Source: Chersky-840 sp050011815
GTDB lineage: Bacteria; Actinomycetota; Acidimicrobiia; Acidimicrobiales; UBA8190
Assembly: GCA_050011815.1 (NCBI GenBank)
Contig: JBEKIJ010000004.1
Location: 62,001 to 126,000 of the forward strand
Direction of reading: 5' to 3'
DNA: 64,000 bases
The notes beneath the pieces are model-generated. The model searched no databases. It saw nothing but the letters and a program-made list of their open reading frames with translations, and was not told the DNA's origin. The position numbers and the translations under genes are program-made. Positions 34,956 to 43,944 of this stretch are shown piece by piece. Position 1 is the stretch's first letter. Each line of letters starts with the position of its first letter.

Positions 34956-35876
34956 GTGCCACTGGCAGTGAGACTCGACGAGTACGGCGACGTTGACGTC
35001 TTGAATGTCGTGGACGTGCCCCGCCCGGTCCCTGGGCCTGGCCAGGTCCTCGTCCAGGTCATGGCGGCTGGCATCAATCCAGGCGAGGCCTCCATCCGCA
35101 GAGGGTTGCTCCACTCCATGTGGCCGGCGACCTTCCCTTCGGGCGAGGGAAGTGACTTGGCCGGCATCGTGGCCGAGGTGGGCCCCGATGTGACCCGGTT
35201 CGCTGTCGGGGATGAGGTCCTCGGTTTCGTCGACACCAGAAGCAGCCACGCGGAGTTGGTGGTCGCCGGTGTCGACAACCTCGTGGCTCGCCCGAGCGAC
35301 GTGCCATGGGATGTGGCCGGTTCGCTGTTTGTGGTTGGAACGACCGCCTACGCCGCGGTGCGGGCGGTGGGCCTGGTCAAGGGTGACACGGTGGTGGTAT
35401 CAGGGGCGGCCGGTGGCGTCGGTTCGCTCGCCGTGCAGCTCGCCATCGACGCCGGCGCCACCGTGATCGGCCTGGCCAGCGAGGAGCATCATCATTGGCT
35501 CGCCGGTCACGGCGTGATTCCGGTGGTCTACGGCGATGGGGTGGCCGAGCGCATCAGGAAAGCGAGCGACGGGCCCATCGATGCCTTCATCGACACCTTC
35601 GGAGGCGGGTACGTCGAGATGGCCGTCGGCTTGGGAGTGGCGCCTAACCGCATCAACACCATCATCGACCGGGCGGCGGCTCAGGAATACGGGGCCAAGA
35701 CCGACGGGAGCGCCGCTGCTGCCAATACCGACATACTGGGCGAGTTGGCCGGGTTGATCGCCCAGGGACGTCTTGAGATCCCCATCGCCAAGACCTACCC
35801 CCTGACCAACGTGCGCGAGGCCTACCGAGATCTCGAGCAGCGTCATACGCTGGGCAAGATCGTGCTCGTACCCTGA
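34956..35876 (+). CDS. Quinone oxidoreductase (MDR superfamily, zinc-independent)
   Basis: 306 residues from GTG 34956 with AAGGGAG six bases upstream. N-terminal GroES-like fold (VPRPVPGPGQVLVQVMAAGIN) and Rossmann motif VVVSGAAGGVGSLAVQLA (about 148-165) for NADPH. The catalytic-zinc Cys/His pattern of alcohol dehydrogenases is absent, as in quinone reductases. The last gene part (35207-35298 and 35691-35876) is duplicated at 50251-50520, where the gene is broken. Function: NADPH-dependent reduction of quinones or enones. Confidence 0.9.
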   Translation: MPLAVRLDEYGDVDVLNVVDVPRPVPGPGQVLVQVMAAGINPGEASIRRGLLHSMWPATFPSGEGSDLAGIVAEVGPDVTRFAVGDEVLGFVDTRSSHAELVVAGVDNLVARPSDVPWDVAGSLFVVGTTAYAAVRAVGLVKGDTVVVSGAAGGVGSLAVQLAIDAGATVIGLASEEHHHWLAGHGVIPVVYGDGVAERIRKASDGPIDAFIDTFGGGYVEMAVGLGVAPNRINTIIDRAAAQEYGAKTDGSAAAANTDILGELAGLIAQGRLEIPIAKTYPLTNVREAYRDLEQRHTLGKIVLVP

Positions 35877-36193
35877 CCGCAGCCCGAGGGCATCCTGGCA
35901 TCGTTCCTCGCGCGCCGTGAGGAGCCACCGCGTCCCTGTCGTACCGAATTTCGTGGAAGGCGGAAGGAAAGCCCGCCAAGCGGGACGATGGCGCCCGGGC
36001 TTGGTGGCCAAATGGGCGCCGGACAAGCGTTCGGGCGCGCCTTGGCTGAGCTTGGAGGCCTGCAGATGATGCAGATCAGGCCCCAGTCCAGCGCTTCAGG
36101 GACGGAGGGTGACGAAGAGGCCGGCTTTGGTTCTGGATTCCCTCGGCCGATATGCCCGTCTCGCCGGGGTTTGCCCCATCAAGGAAGGTGACC
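35207..36193. repeat. Segmental duplication, copy 1
   Basis: 35207-35298 is identical over 92 bases to 50251-50342. 35691-36193 matches 50342-50838 with scattered differences. The 392 bases 35299-35690 are missing from the second copy. It covers the quinone reductase 3' part, 220 bases of spacer and the 3' end of the minus-strand hydrolase. Confidence 0.9.
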
Positions 36194-37469
36194 TTGGTCG
36201 GGAGCCCCGGGTGGGTGGGTGGGGTGGACGGGGGGGTTGTCGGCGCCCACCGGGATCGAGCCACTCCCGTATGGCTTCGTAGACCAAGGGGTGGTTAAGA
36301 AGGGTGAAATGGTGCATCCCCCCGAAGTGGCGCGTGTGGTCGGCGGTGAACAGCATTTGCCCACCCCGATTGGATCGGCCACGGGCGCTGGCGGGCTGGA
36401 CGAGAAGGTCCCCCACGAATCGACCGAGTGGATTGCGGCGGCTGGTGGTCACGGTGGCGCTGACCGCGTAGTGGTTTACCCCAGGGATGAGGGGGACGTC
36501 ACTGGGTTGGCGCCCTGGCGCGGGGCGCTCCTCGCGCCAATCGTCATCCAGCAGATATCCAGCGTGAAGGTCCTTGATTCCTGCGCTGCGTCTGTCGAGG
36601 ATCGAAGCCAGCGGTCGGCTTTCGTCGAGCCTGCGAAGCACGTCGCTGAATCGGCTGACCCACTGCTCAAGACCCGCCCCCAGGTGTGGGGTGCCCAGGT
36701 AGAAGACGTGGCGCAGCGTCGAGACCCACGAGTGCCTCCTCTGTTGCGCATAGTGGCACGCGCTGCGAGCCACTAACCCACCCATGGAGTGACACACCAG
36801 GATCAACTCGGCGACGGGAACTGGTGAGGCTGCGACGAACTCGTCGAGGAGTGTCGCGAGGTGCTGACCATTCTCGGAGATGTGGAGGCCTGTGTTATAT
36901 CGCAAATAGACTGGGGTGTAGTCGAGTTCGTGCGCCAGACGCGATCCATAGGTGGACTCTGTGCCGTCGCCATGGCGATCGGCGTGAAGGCGCCACGACT
37001 CCTCAGTTTCGCCCAAGCCGTGAATGAAGACCGCCACCTTCGAGGTCGCGCCGGGGAAGGCGACTTCGAGCGTGTCGCTGCGAGATACAACGTCGGATCG
37101 GGCGTGTCGGATAGCCATCTGGATCGCCAATGGACTGCCCTGGTCAGCTAGCTCGCTTCCCAAGGTGGCGTTGAGCACGGCCTGTGCCAGATTGCTCCGA
37201 GGTGTCGAACCGGCCGGACGGGTTGACCTCGTCGCAACGCCCACAAGCTCGCTGATCGCATGGCCGGCGACGAGGACAGCTCCTCGGATCACGGCGTAGG
37301 TGCCCGTGGCGACGCCTTGGTGGACGATTCTCACAGGGAGGGTGGCCGGAGCGGTCAGTGCGAACGCTCTGGCGGTAACGGCTCGGTGTACCTGCTCGAC
37401 TTGACTCACGGTGTCGGCCAACGTGCGCGTTGCCAGGCGACCCGCTGCCCGCATTTCCTGAGATCTCAT
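36096..37469 (-). CDS. Alpha/beta hydrolase (PGAP1/lipase-like)
   Basis: 457 residues from ATG 37469 with AGGGGG just upstream. An N-terminal ~150-residue helical region precedes the hydrolase core: oxyanion-loop VFIHGLGETEESW, nucleophile elbow VCHSMGGLVARS (Ser about 228), LGTPHLGAG, and a late His in MHHFTLLNHP. The order suits triacylglycerol lipases and esterases. The last ~32 codons lie inside a duplicated segment and a G-rich tract (36209-36237), so the tail PPRPPHPPTRGS... is probably a later addition. Confidence 0.82.
   Translation of the reverse strand: MRSQEMRAAGRLATRTLADTVSQVEQVHRAVTARAFALTAPATLPVRIVHQGVATGTYAVIRGAVLVAGHAISELVGVATRSTRPAGSTPRSNLAQAVLNATLGSELADQGSPLAIQMAIRHARSDVVSRSDTLEVAFPGATSKVAVFIHGLGETEESWRLHADRHGDGTESTYGSRLAHELDYTPVYLRYNTGLHISENGQHLATLLDEFVAASPVPVAELILVCHSMGGLVARSACHYAQQRRHSWVSTLRHVFYLGTPHLGAGLEQWVSRFSDVLRRLDESRPLASILDRRSAGIKDLHAGYLLDDDWREERPAPGRQPSDVPLIPGVNHYAVSATVTTSRRNPLGRFVGDLLVQPASARGRSNRGGQMLFTADHTRHFGGMHHFTLLNHPLVYEAIREWLDPGGRRQPPRPPHPPTRGSRPRSPSLMGQTPARRAYRPRESRTKAGLFVTLRP
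36209..36237 (+). repeat. G-rich tract (possible G-quadruplex)
   Basis: GGGTGGGTGGGTGGGG followed by TGGACGGGGGGG. It encodes the proline-rich tail of the hydrolase on the other strand. Similar tracts precede interspersed-repeat copies at 45054-45083 and 50901-50921. Confidence 0.6.
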
Positions 37470-37781
37470 TGTCCCCCTTTTGAACAGGGCTGGATCCCGC
37501 GAGTGTGACACCAAGGCGCCGGGCGCTGACGGATGTGCGGCAGGATCCCACTGGCGTCTCAGGGGCCACGGGGAAGCCTTCTCAGTTGCCACCGGCGACG
37601 CGCTCCAGTGTCGCCTTGCTTGGCTCGTCAGGTTCCGGGCCCGACGGATGGGACGGAAAACGCTCATGTACTGGGCTTCGTACCGCAAAGCGATCTTGGC
37701 CCCGCGATCGCCGACCTTCGCCTGGGTGGAGATGCCAGTCAGACGTAGGGAACCGCATCCGCCCGGTACTCGACGATCGGG
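37470..37781. other. Intergenic, no gene seen
   Basis: 312 bases between two minus-strand lipase-type genes. Presumably holds the promoter of the hydrolase. No repeat or hairpin stands out. Confidence 0.4.
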
Positions 37782-38894
37782 CTACAAGTGCCGATCGAGC
37801 GGACGACCGGATCCGGCCCGGGCGGCCAGGACGCGTCGGGTCTCGATGCGGCCGGCACGCATGAAGTCCGGCCACTCCGTGGTGTTGAGGAACTGCCGAT
37901 AGAACCCCGCTCCCCGGACCTTGGCGTAGGGCACGGGCTCGATCATCATCACGTCCGTCTCGTGTTCGAGGCGAGCGAGGTTGGTCCTCGCCAGCTCTTC
38001 TTGCTGGCAGGTGCGGACTTGACTGGCGATGTAGAGGATGCTGGCGCGCCGGTTCTGCCAGCCAGACGCGTCCTCGCCGACGAACCCCCGCGGGTAGAAG
38101 CCGTTGATTGCAAGCGCCACCTCGGGCGGCTCCTCGATGTCGAGGACGGGTCGCACCGGAAAGATGTCGACGATGCCGCCATCGCACCAGTGGCCGGCGT
38201 CGAGCATCACCGGCTCGATGAACAAGGGCAGGGCGACCGCCATATGGACAGCCCGGGCTACGGGCATGTCGGGGTAGGTGCTGGGGCCTATGTACTCGAG
38301 GCGGTTCTCCTCGATATTCCAGATGGGTGCGTAGGCGGGGATCGGCATCTCAGCGAGGGTCATGTCGCCGAGTAGTCGCTGATAAGACACCTCGATTCGC
38401 TCGCCTCGGATGATGCCTGCAAAGCCTTTCGCAGATCGGGGAAGTAGGGAAGCCAGCATTGGCCAGTCGACATCGACGTAGTCGTCGGGGCGAAGCCCGA
38501 GCGTGAAAGCAGCGACCTCGTCAGCCGGAATGCCGGCGGCGATAGGGAAGCCGAATAGGGCCGACCCCGAACAGAGCGAGATGATTGCCGGGCGGATGCC
38601 CGCCTCTTCCAGCGCCCGAGCGGCTCCGACCACCGAGGCCAGGGCACCGCTGCCGCCGGTTGCTAGCAAAGCCAGCCGGCACCGCTCGAGGTCGGGGATC
38701 TCTAGGGCCTGTGCTGGCGGGAACGGGTGCAGGTTGGGCTGTCGTCGCCGCTCAAAAGGGAGGGCCATCACCGCACGCCGGGCGTCGTTGACCAGGCCGG
38801 CGTCTTCGCGTACCCCGGTCACGATCTCTTTGGTCTGGGCGATGACGTTGAAGTACTGGCGGAGGCGGAACACGTCGAGCACCGTGCCAAGCAT
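37782..38894 (-). CDS. Patatin-like phospholipase with altered nucleophile elbow
   Basis: 370 residues from ATG 38894 (GTG 38921 is an alternative). ATGGSGALASVVGAARALEEAGI is the oxyanion-type glycine loop. The G-x-S-x-G elbow appears as ISLCSGSALFGFP, with Ser in a C-S-G-S-A-L context (about 107), and the catalytic Asp is in CDGGIVDIFP (about 235). Patatins deacylate lipids. The non-canonical elbow leaves activity uncertain. Near the hydrolase and the WS/DGAT, it may mobilise storage lipid. Confidence 0.85.
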   Translation of the reverse strand: MLGTVLDVFRLRQYFNVIAQTKEIVTGVREDAGLVNDARRAVMALPFERRRQPNLHPFPPAQALEIPDLERCRLALLATGGSGALASVVGAARALEEAGIRPAIISLCSGSALFGFPIAAGIPADEVAAFTLGLRPDDYVDVDWPMLASLLPRSAKGFAGIIRGERIEVSYQRLLGDMTLAEMPIPAYAPIWNIEENRLEYIGPSTYPDMPVARAVHMAVALPLFIEPVMLDAGHWCDGGIVDIFPVRPVLDIEEPPEVALAINGFYPRGFVGEDASGWQNRRASILYIASQVRTCQQEELARTNLARLEHETDVMMIEPVPYAKVRGAGFYRQFLNTTEWPDFMRAGRIETRRVLAARAGSGRPLDRHL

Positions 38895-39314
38895 GTGTCG
38901 AATTGTCCCTCGAGGGGGCACCTCGGGATAGGGCCCAACGGCCCTGATGCCGGGTCGAACCGAATCAATCCGCTGGTCGATCCGGCTATCGACGACCCTT
39001 GCTCAACCTCAACTGGGTCTGTGGGTGCCGACAATCTCCATCCAAGGACTCACGGATCGGAGGGTGAAGCCGCTGTCGTCCTATGGTCGATCGTCACCCC
39101 GCGAGCACCAACCACGACGGACCCGAATGTCAAGAACAAGTCGATCTCGGGCCTCGGAGCACGTCTCCCGGGACAAGGAGGGCGGGGTACCCGGCACATG
39201 CCCGGGATCGCGCCCCGCCCACGCTCCACGAGTGGTCGAAAGGCCCTGTTCGTGGTGGGCCGATCTTGCCAGAGTGGACTGCACAGGAGTGAGTTGGACT
39301 AGGGAGAAGTGAAG
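38895..39314. other. Intergenic between patatin gene (-) and lipid cluster (+)
   Basis: About 420 bases holding divergent promoters presumably. I see no coding signal and no copy of the interspersed repeat, although GGGTGCCGACAATCTCC near 39025 resembles the reverse of its CGGCACCC block. Confidence 0.4.
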
Positions 39315-39599
39315 ATGACAGAAACCAGTAACACACGTCTGATCGACACGATCGAGCATGCCGAGCATGCATCGCTCGAGGCGGTACGGAACTTCCTGGA
39401 CACAGTCAACGGCGTGTTTCCCCATCTAGGTGGCGACGACGGACCTCGGCGCAAGATCATCGACTCGGCCTTCAAGATGACCGAGCAACTGGTCAGTACT
39501 TCGACGGGACTCGCGAAGAACATCCTCGATGTCACGGAGAAGGCGTTGAGTGAACCGGATGAGAAGTCGACCTCCTCGATGAAGTCGAAGAGGGCCTGA
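39315..39599 (+). CDS. Small amphipathic phasin-like protein
   Basis: 94 residues from ATG 39315 with GGGAGA upstream. Almost entirely helical, with heptad-like spacing (LIDTIEHAEHASLEAVRNFL, KIIDSAFKMTEQLVSTSTGLAKNILD) and a Ser/Lys-rich tail. This resembles phasins or other granule-coat proteins. Placed ahead of a WS/DGAT gene, it may coat lipid inclusions. The family is not certain. Confidence 0.6.
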   Translation: MTETSNTRLIDTIEHAEHASLEAVRNFLDTVNGVFPHLGGDDGPRRKIIDSAFKMTEQLVSTSTGLAKNILDVTEKALSEPDEKSTSSMKSKRA

Positions 39600-39739
39600 T
39601 CAACCGCTGGTTGGGGCTTGTTCTGAGCCTGGAGCCGGAGGTTCTCGAGGGGCCGAAGCCGACCGGTCGGAGACCGGCGCCAACGCCTGTGGTGCCCGCG
39701 GGGATTGCCTGGTGACGACGACTGCGGGAAGGGGATGAG

Positions 39740-39973
39740 ATGATCGAGACCAGTGAGATTGAGATCACATTCAGCGAGGACGACCGCCACACGGAGGCGC
39801 GGGCGTCGCTCACCATCCGTGGTGCGACATTCGTAGGTGCCGGGCGCGCAAGACGCCACCCGGCTGACCCAGATATGCCGATGGTCGGTGAGGAACTCGC
39901 TGCTGCTCGCGCGCTGTCCGACCTGTCGCACCAACTGCTCGACACCGTGACCGAGACGATCTCTGAGCGCTAG
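39740..39973 (+). CDS. DUF1876 protein
   Basis: 77 residues, ATG with GGGGATGAG upstream. ITFSEDDRHTEARASLTIRG, GAGRARRHPADPDMP and GEELAAARALSDLSHQLL match the actinobacterial DUF1876 (Rv2632c-like) fold. Function unknown; in mycobacteria relatives are linked to hypoxia or dormancy genes (recalled knowledge). Confidence 0.88.
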   Translation: MIETSEIEITFSEDDRHTEARASLTIRGATFVGAGRARRHPADPDMPMVGEELAAARALSDLSHQLLDTVTETISER

Positions 39974-40127
39974 GGCCGACCAGCGCATTATCACCAACGT
40001 GCCCGAAGCCGCTGAGGCCTGCACGCGCTTGTCGGGCATTAAGCCTCTGCTCCTGGATCTGGCCAAGTGATAGGAGAGAAAGTAACGACGCGGGCAGGGA
40101 GCATGACCTCGGAAGGAGGATTGACTG

Positions 40128-40991
40128 ATGGCTGTCACGAAGGACCCGCTGCCCTTCTCGGTTTGGCGGAAGATCGCCATGGCGAGTTGGCGACCGAGGA
40201 AGGACCCGGCAATCTTGGCAACCATCGACCAAGACGCCGAGCGTCTCCTTCAGTACATGGACGCCGTCCAGAAGACCACGGGTGTACACGTGACCCCGAT
40301 GCATCTCGTCGGGCGAGCGTCGGCCAAAGTCTTCTCGACCATGCCCGGATTGAACGGTCGTGTCGTATTCGGTCGGTTCCTCTCGTCTCCGACTGTGGAC
40401 GGCTTTTTTGTCGTGTCGCTGCGCACCGACCCAGTGCCGGGCGGCGAGGCGGTCTCCACCGACCTGTCGGGCGCGGTCGTGCGGCGGGTGGACGAGAAGA
40501 CCCCCTGGCAGATCGCCACCGAACTGACGGAGCGGGCTGACCTCATTCGCCACGACGAGGATCCGCAGTTCAAGCGGACCAAGATGATGGTGAAGAACTT
40601 GCCACCCATGACGCTTCGGCTGGTGACCGACCTCATCGGGTTCGTCACAGAGAGCCTCCAGCTGCCGATCCCGTTCCTGGGCCTCGAGGGTCGACCCTAT
40701 GGTTCTTTCCTCGTCAGCAATGTCGGCACCTACGGGCTCGACGCTGTCTTCGCCCCGATCCCGCCCTTTGCTCACCCGCCGGTGACAGTCCTGGTGGGAA
40801 CCATTGCGGACAAAGTGCTGGCCGTCGATGGAGAGCCCGCGGTCCGGCCTGTGCTCCCGCTGGCCTTCATGATCGACCACCGCTTCGTCGACGGCTACCA
40901 GGCGGCGACTATGGCGAAGGTCTTTCGTGAGTACCTCAGTGATCCGGCCCACTCCGACCCGCTTCCGGTCTCCCCTCGCCGACCTCGCTGA
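40128..40991 (+). CDS. CAT-like acyltransferase (2-oxoacid dehydrogenase E2 catalytic-domain fold)
   Basis: 287 residues. The chloramphenicol-acetyltransferase-like fold is indicated by the C-terminal H-x-x-x-D-G box MIDHRFVDGYQAA and by GSFLVSNVGTYGLD. No lipoyl domain is present, so it is not a dehydrogenase subunit. Together with the following WS/DGAT, which shares the same fold, it probably acts in acyl transfer. Partner and acceptor unknown. Confidence 0.8.
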   Translation: MAVTKDPLPFSVWRKIAMASWRPRKDPAILATIDQDAERLLQYMDAVQKTTGVHVTPMHLVGRASAKVFSTMPGLNGRVVFGRFLSSPTVDGFFVVSLRTDPVPGGEAVSTDLSGAVVRRVDEKTPWQIATELTERADLIRHDEDPQFKRTKMMVKNLPPMTLRLVTDLIGFVTESLQLPIPFLGLEGRPYGSFLVSNVGTYGLDAVFAPIPPFAHPPVTVLVGTIADKVLAVDGEPAVRPVLPLAFMIDHRFVDGYQAATMAKVFREYLSDPAHSDPLPVSPRRPR

Positions 40992-41028
40992 GGGTGGACC
41001 TGTTCTCAGCGACAGAAGAAGGAGACCG

Positions 41029-42453
41029 ATGGAGCGAATGAGCACGCTCGACGCAGAGTTCCTCCACCTGGAGGACGGGATCGGACACATGCACATTGGC
41101 GCCGCCTGCGTATTTGGAGACCCGCCGCCGTCGTTCGACGAAATCGCGGCGATGCTCGCCGCCAAGTTCCACCTGATCCCCCGCTACCGCCAGCGGGTGC
41201 GGTCGGTTCCCTTCGAGCTGGGCCGACCGGTTTGGGTCGACGATCCCCACTTCAACCTCGAATATCACCTCCGGCACACAGCCCTGCCAGCACCCGGTGA
41301 CGACGCTGCGTTCTGCCGCCTGATCGGGCGGATCATGTCCCAGCCGCTGGACCGCGACCGCCCACTGTGGGAGACGTGGCTCGTCGAGGGTCTCGAGGGC
41401 GGCCATTGGGCGCTCGTATTCAAGATCCATCACTGCATGGTCGACGGCATCGCCGGCATCGAGCTGCTCCGCGTGGTGCTTGAACTCGAGGTCGACACCA
41501 CCACGGTGGCGGTGCCCGAGCTATGGGAACCTCAGCGCGAACCCCCGGGCGTGATGAAGGTGCTCGATGCCTGGGGGGGTCTTGCCTCCGATGTCTTGGC
41601 CACTGCGCGCGGGCTTCCCCGGGCCATCTCTCACCCGAAGAACACCATCCGCTCGACCGTTGCGACCGTCCGAGGACTCGCCCGCTTCGCCGGAGATCTC
41701 GCTGCCACCCCACAGCTGTCGATCGAAGGCAGCATCGGCCCCCACCGCGCCTGGGCCCATTCGTCGGCGAGCCTCGGTGACGTCCAGAGGATCCGCTCGG
41801 CGTTTGGTGGCACAATCAACGACGTCGTGCTCGCCGCGGTCAGTGGGGGCTACCGGGAGCTGCTCCTCTCACGCGGCGAGGACGCCGACCGAGCCCGGGT
41901 CCGCTCCCTGGTGCCGGTGTCGACGCGACACGACGACGGGCACGGCGTGCCTGACAACCGGGTCTCGACCCTGCTCTACGACCTTCCGGTGCAGATCGCC
42001 GACCCCGTCGAACGCCTCCAGGCCGTCCACGAGGAGATGAGCGAGTTGAAGGTGTCACACATGGCCGAAGCCGGCGAGGCGATCGTCACCGTTGGGAACC
42101 TTGCCCCACCGATGGTCGTGGGCCCCGTAACCCGGATGGTGACGCGGGCCATTCACCGACTCCCGCAACGGTCGATCAACACCGTCACGACCAATGTGCC
42201 CGGGCCGCAGTTTCCTCTCTACTGCCTCGGTCACGAGATGCTCGAGAACCGCCCGTTTGTTCCCATAAGCCACGGCGTCCGGGTGAGCACAGCGATTCTC
42301 TCTTACAACGGCCATCTGTCGTTTGGAGTCACCGGCGACTATGAGACCGTACCCGACGTGCGCGTGCTCGCCGTGGCGGCGTCGACCGAAATCGAACAAC
42401 TCAACGTACGCGCCGGGGCTCTGCGGAAGAAGACACGATCCGGCAAAGCCTGA
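41029..42453 (+). CDS. Wax ester synthase/diacylglycerol acyltransferase (WS/DGAT)
   Basis: 474 residues from ATG 41029 (AGAAGGAGACCG upstream). The catalytic HH-x-x-x-D-G is IHHCMVDGIAG (H133/H134). MERMSTLDAEFLHLED is the typical N-terminus and TNVPGPQFPLY the C-terminal P-x-V-P-G-P-like motif. The enzyme transfers acyl groups from acyl-CoA to diacylglycerol or fatty alcohol, giving triacylglycerol or wax ester stored in inclusions. Length matches mycobacterial Tgs enzymes. Downstream of the CAT-like and phasin-like genes. Confidence 0.95.
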   Translation: MERMSTLDAEFLHLEDGIGHMHIGAACVFGDPPPSFDEIAAMLAAKFHLIPRYRQRVRSVPFELGRPVWVDDPHFNLEYHLRHTALPAPGDDAAFCRLIGRIMSQPLDRDRPLWETWLVEGLEGGHWALVFKIHHCMVDGIAGIELLRVVLELEVDTTTVAVPELWEPQREPPGVMKVLDAWGGLASDVLATARGLPRAISHPKNTIRSTVATVRGLARFAGDLAATPQLSIEGSIGPHRAWAHSSASLGDVQRIRSAFGGTINDVVLAAVSGGYRELLLSRGEDADRARVRSLVPVSTRHDDGHGVPDNRVSTLLYDLPVQIADPVERLQAVHEEMSELKVSHMAEAGEAIVTVGNLAPPMVVGPVTRMVTRAIHRLPQRSINTVTTNVPGPQFPLYCLGHEMLENRPFVPISHGVRVSTAILSYNGHLSFGVTGDYETVPDVRVLAVAASTEIEQLNVRAGALRKKTRSGKA

Positions 42454-42558
42454 TCCAAGGCGGGCGCAGAATGACGGCGTCGACTCGGCAGTGGTCAATG
42501 AGTTCCACATCGAGCACTTGCCATTGCCGGGAGGGGTGCGCGGAATCGGCGGGCCTGG

Positions 42559-43521
42559 TCAGGTGCGGCCTGTCGGCATCACCGGTCCGTCGACTCCACC
42601 GTAGACGGTGTCACTGGCGTCGAGCGCGCATACCGTCGTTGCGCCGGACACCCTTGCGACTTCACCGGGGAACCCGGCCAGGTTGACTCCCATGGTGAAG
42701 CCCATCGGCATGTCGAGTGCGGTAAAGAAGTCGTCGAAGTGGGATGGGACGATCACCCGGGGGTCGAGTCGGGGGATGACCCGTTCGAGATAGCGGGGGC
42801 TGCACTGGCGGCCGGCAATACCACACAGGAATACGTCAACACCTCGGGGGAGTTCAGCGTCGTCGACGAGGTCGGCGGAGCCCTGGTGGTACAAGGTGAC
42901 ACCTCCGACACTCACATGGATGCCCCAGACCTGTCCGCAGCGAAAGGCCCGAGGGACCATTCGGTCGAGGTGGTCACAGGTGATCTCCCCGGCGGCCGGT
43001 ACCCGCCATCCCATAAGCAGCTTGCTGTGGACGCTGGGTACGAACGTGACGGAGAACGGGCCGATCTGCTGCGGCTCGTACGGCCCGACGACGACGGCCT
43101 GTCTTTGTAAGCCGTGGAGAGCCATCAGGTGGGCCACCGACGTACCGCCGTACACCGGGCAGCCGTCGCGCTCGGCGATTGCGGGAACATCGAGGGCGTG
43201 GTCGAAGTGAGTGTGTCCAACCAGCACGGCGTCAGCCGACGGCACCCATTTGGACAGCGCCTCCCGAGAGGAGTGCACCACCTGCCCTCGGAGCAGGTCT
43301 CTGAGGCCAAGGCGCGTCACGTACGGATCGATCAGCAGCCGGGTGCCCTCATAGGTCAACTCGAAGCTGGCGGTTCCCAGCCAGCGAAGTGACAATCCCC
43401 GAGGGAGGATTTCCAGACCGGGTGAGCCGAGTCTTGGCAGATCACGAAGGGCCATACGATCGGCGTATTCGTGTTTCCCACGATTGGTGGCCGCCCTGAT
43501 CGTTGAGGCGAACAGTCCCAC
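42559..43521 (-). CDS. MBL-fold metallohydrolase (NAPE-PLD/UlaG-like)
   Basis: 320 residues from GTG 43521; ATG 43455 would give 298 residues and overlap a small upstream frame by a few bases, so the start is open. GHTHFDHALD (H-x-H-x-D-H) is the zinc motif; VHSKLLMG, HQGSADL and SHFDDF supply later ligands. Lipid-cleaving NAPE-phospholipase D homologues share this organisation, which fits the neighbouring lipid genes. Convergent with the WS/DGAT. Confidence 0.85.
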   Translation of the reverse strand: MGLFASTIRAATNRGKHEYADRMALRDLPRLGSPGLEILPRGLSLRWLGTASFELTYEGTRLLIDPYVTRLGLRDLLRGQVVHSSREALSKWVPSADAVLVGHTHFDHALDVPAIAERDGCPVYGGTSVAHLMALHGLQRQAVVVGPYEPQQIGPFSVTFVPSVHSKLLMGWRVPAAGEITCDHLDRMVPRAFRCGQVWGIHVSVGGVTLYHQGSADLVDDAELPRGVDVFLCGIAGRQCSPRYLERVIPRLDPRVIVPSHFDDFFTALDMPMGFTMGVNLAGFPGEVARVSGATTVCALDASDTVYGGVDGPVMPTGRT

Positions 43522-43654
43522 CTCGGATGTCTACCATCTTGCCTGCCAGGACCGGGGGTACAGCCCTGGAAGAGGTCGGGGGCTGCACCGTGTAGAACGT
43601 CAACTTGACGGCGACGGGAAGGTTCACGAGGTCGGGGAGGGCGGTTGTGATCAC
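43442..43654 (-). CDS. Possible small protein upstream of the MBL hydrolase
   Basis: 70 residues from GTG 43654; MITTALPDLVNLPVAVKLTFY... reads with high third-position GC through MVDIRGG. It ends inside the N-terminal region of the MBL gene. If real, the MBL gene probably starts at ATG 43455 and is coupled to it. No family recognised. Confidence 0.3.
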   Translation of the reverse strand: MITTALPDLVNLPVAVKLTFYTVQPPTSSRAVPPVLAGKMVDIRGGTVRLNDQGGHQSWETRIRRSYGPS

Positions 43655-43719
43655 TGTCTCCGTCGCGGGCGCGGGCGAGCCGATACTTCGCTCTGGTTGT
43701 CGAGAGCCTTAAGCTCAGT

Positions 43720-43889
43720 AGGTCAAAGGGCGGGCTGTCGACACAACCCTTTGACCTGGCGGGGAGCGCCCTTGGTTCGCGCCCATTTCCCACGCTGTTG
43801 CTCTCGATTTCCCCCAAACTCTTGAGTGCAACACAAAGGAACGGATCCAGGTCGGGAGGCCCCGATGAGCATCTCGGCACCCACAGGGC
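43720..43889 (+). repeat. Interspersed repeat, copy A
   Basis: Contains GGGCTGT-CGAC-ACAACCC, embedded in a larger perfect stem AGGTCAAAGGG (43720-43730) / CCCTTTGACCT (43747-43757). The core TTTCCCACGCTGTTGCTCTC starts 54 bases after GGGCTGT. CCAGG and CTCGGCACCCACAGGG follow at the family spacing. Intergenic between minus-strand genes. Confidence 0.85.
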
Positions 43890-43944
43890 CGAATCAATGG
43901 GTCCTCCCGAACGCGATCGCGGGCGTGTGGTCGACCCCGCGCCT

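Noticed and set aside
36231..36255. GGGTTGTCGGCGCCC as a sixth repeat hairpin
   Set aside because: Matches only the first seven bases of the hairpin; no core, CCAGG or CGGCACCC block follows at the right distance.
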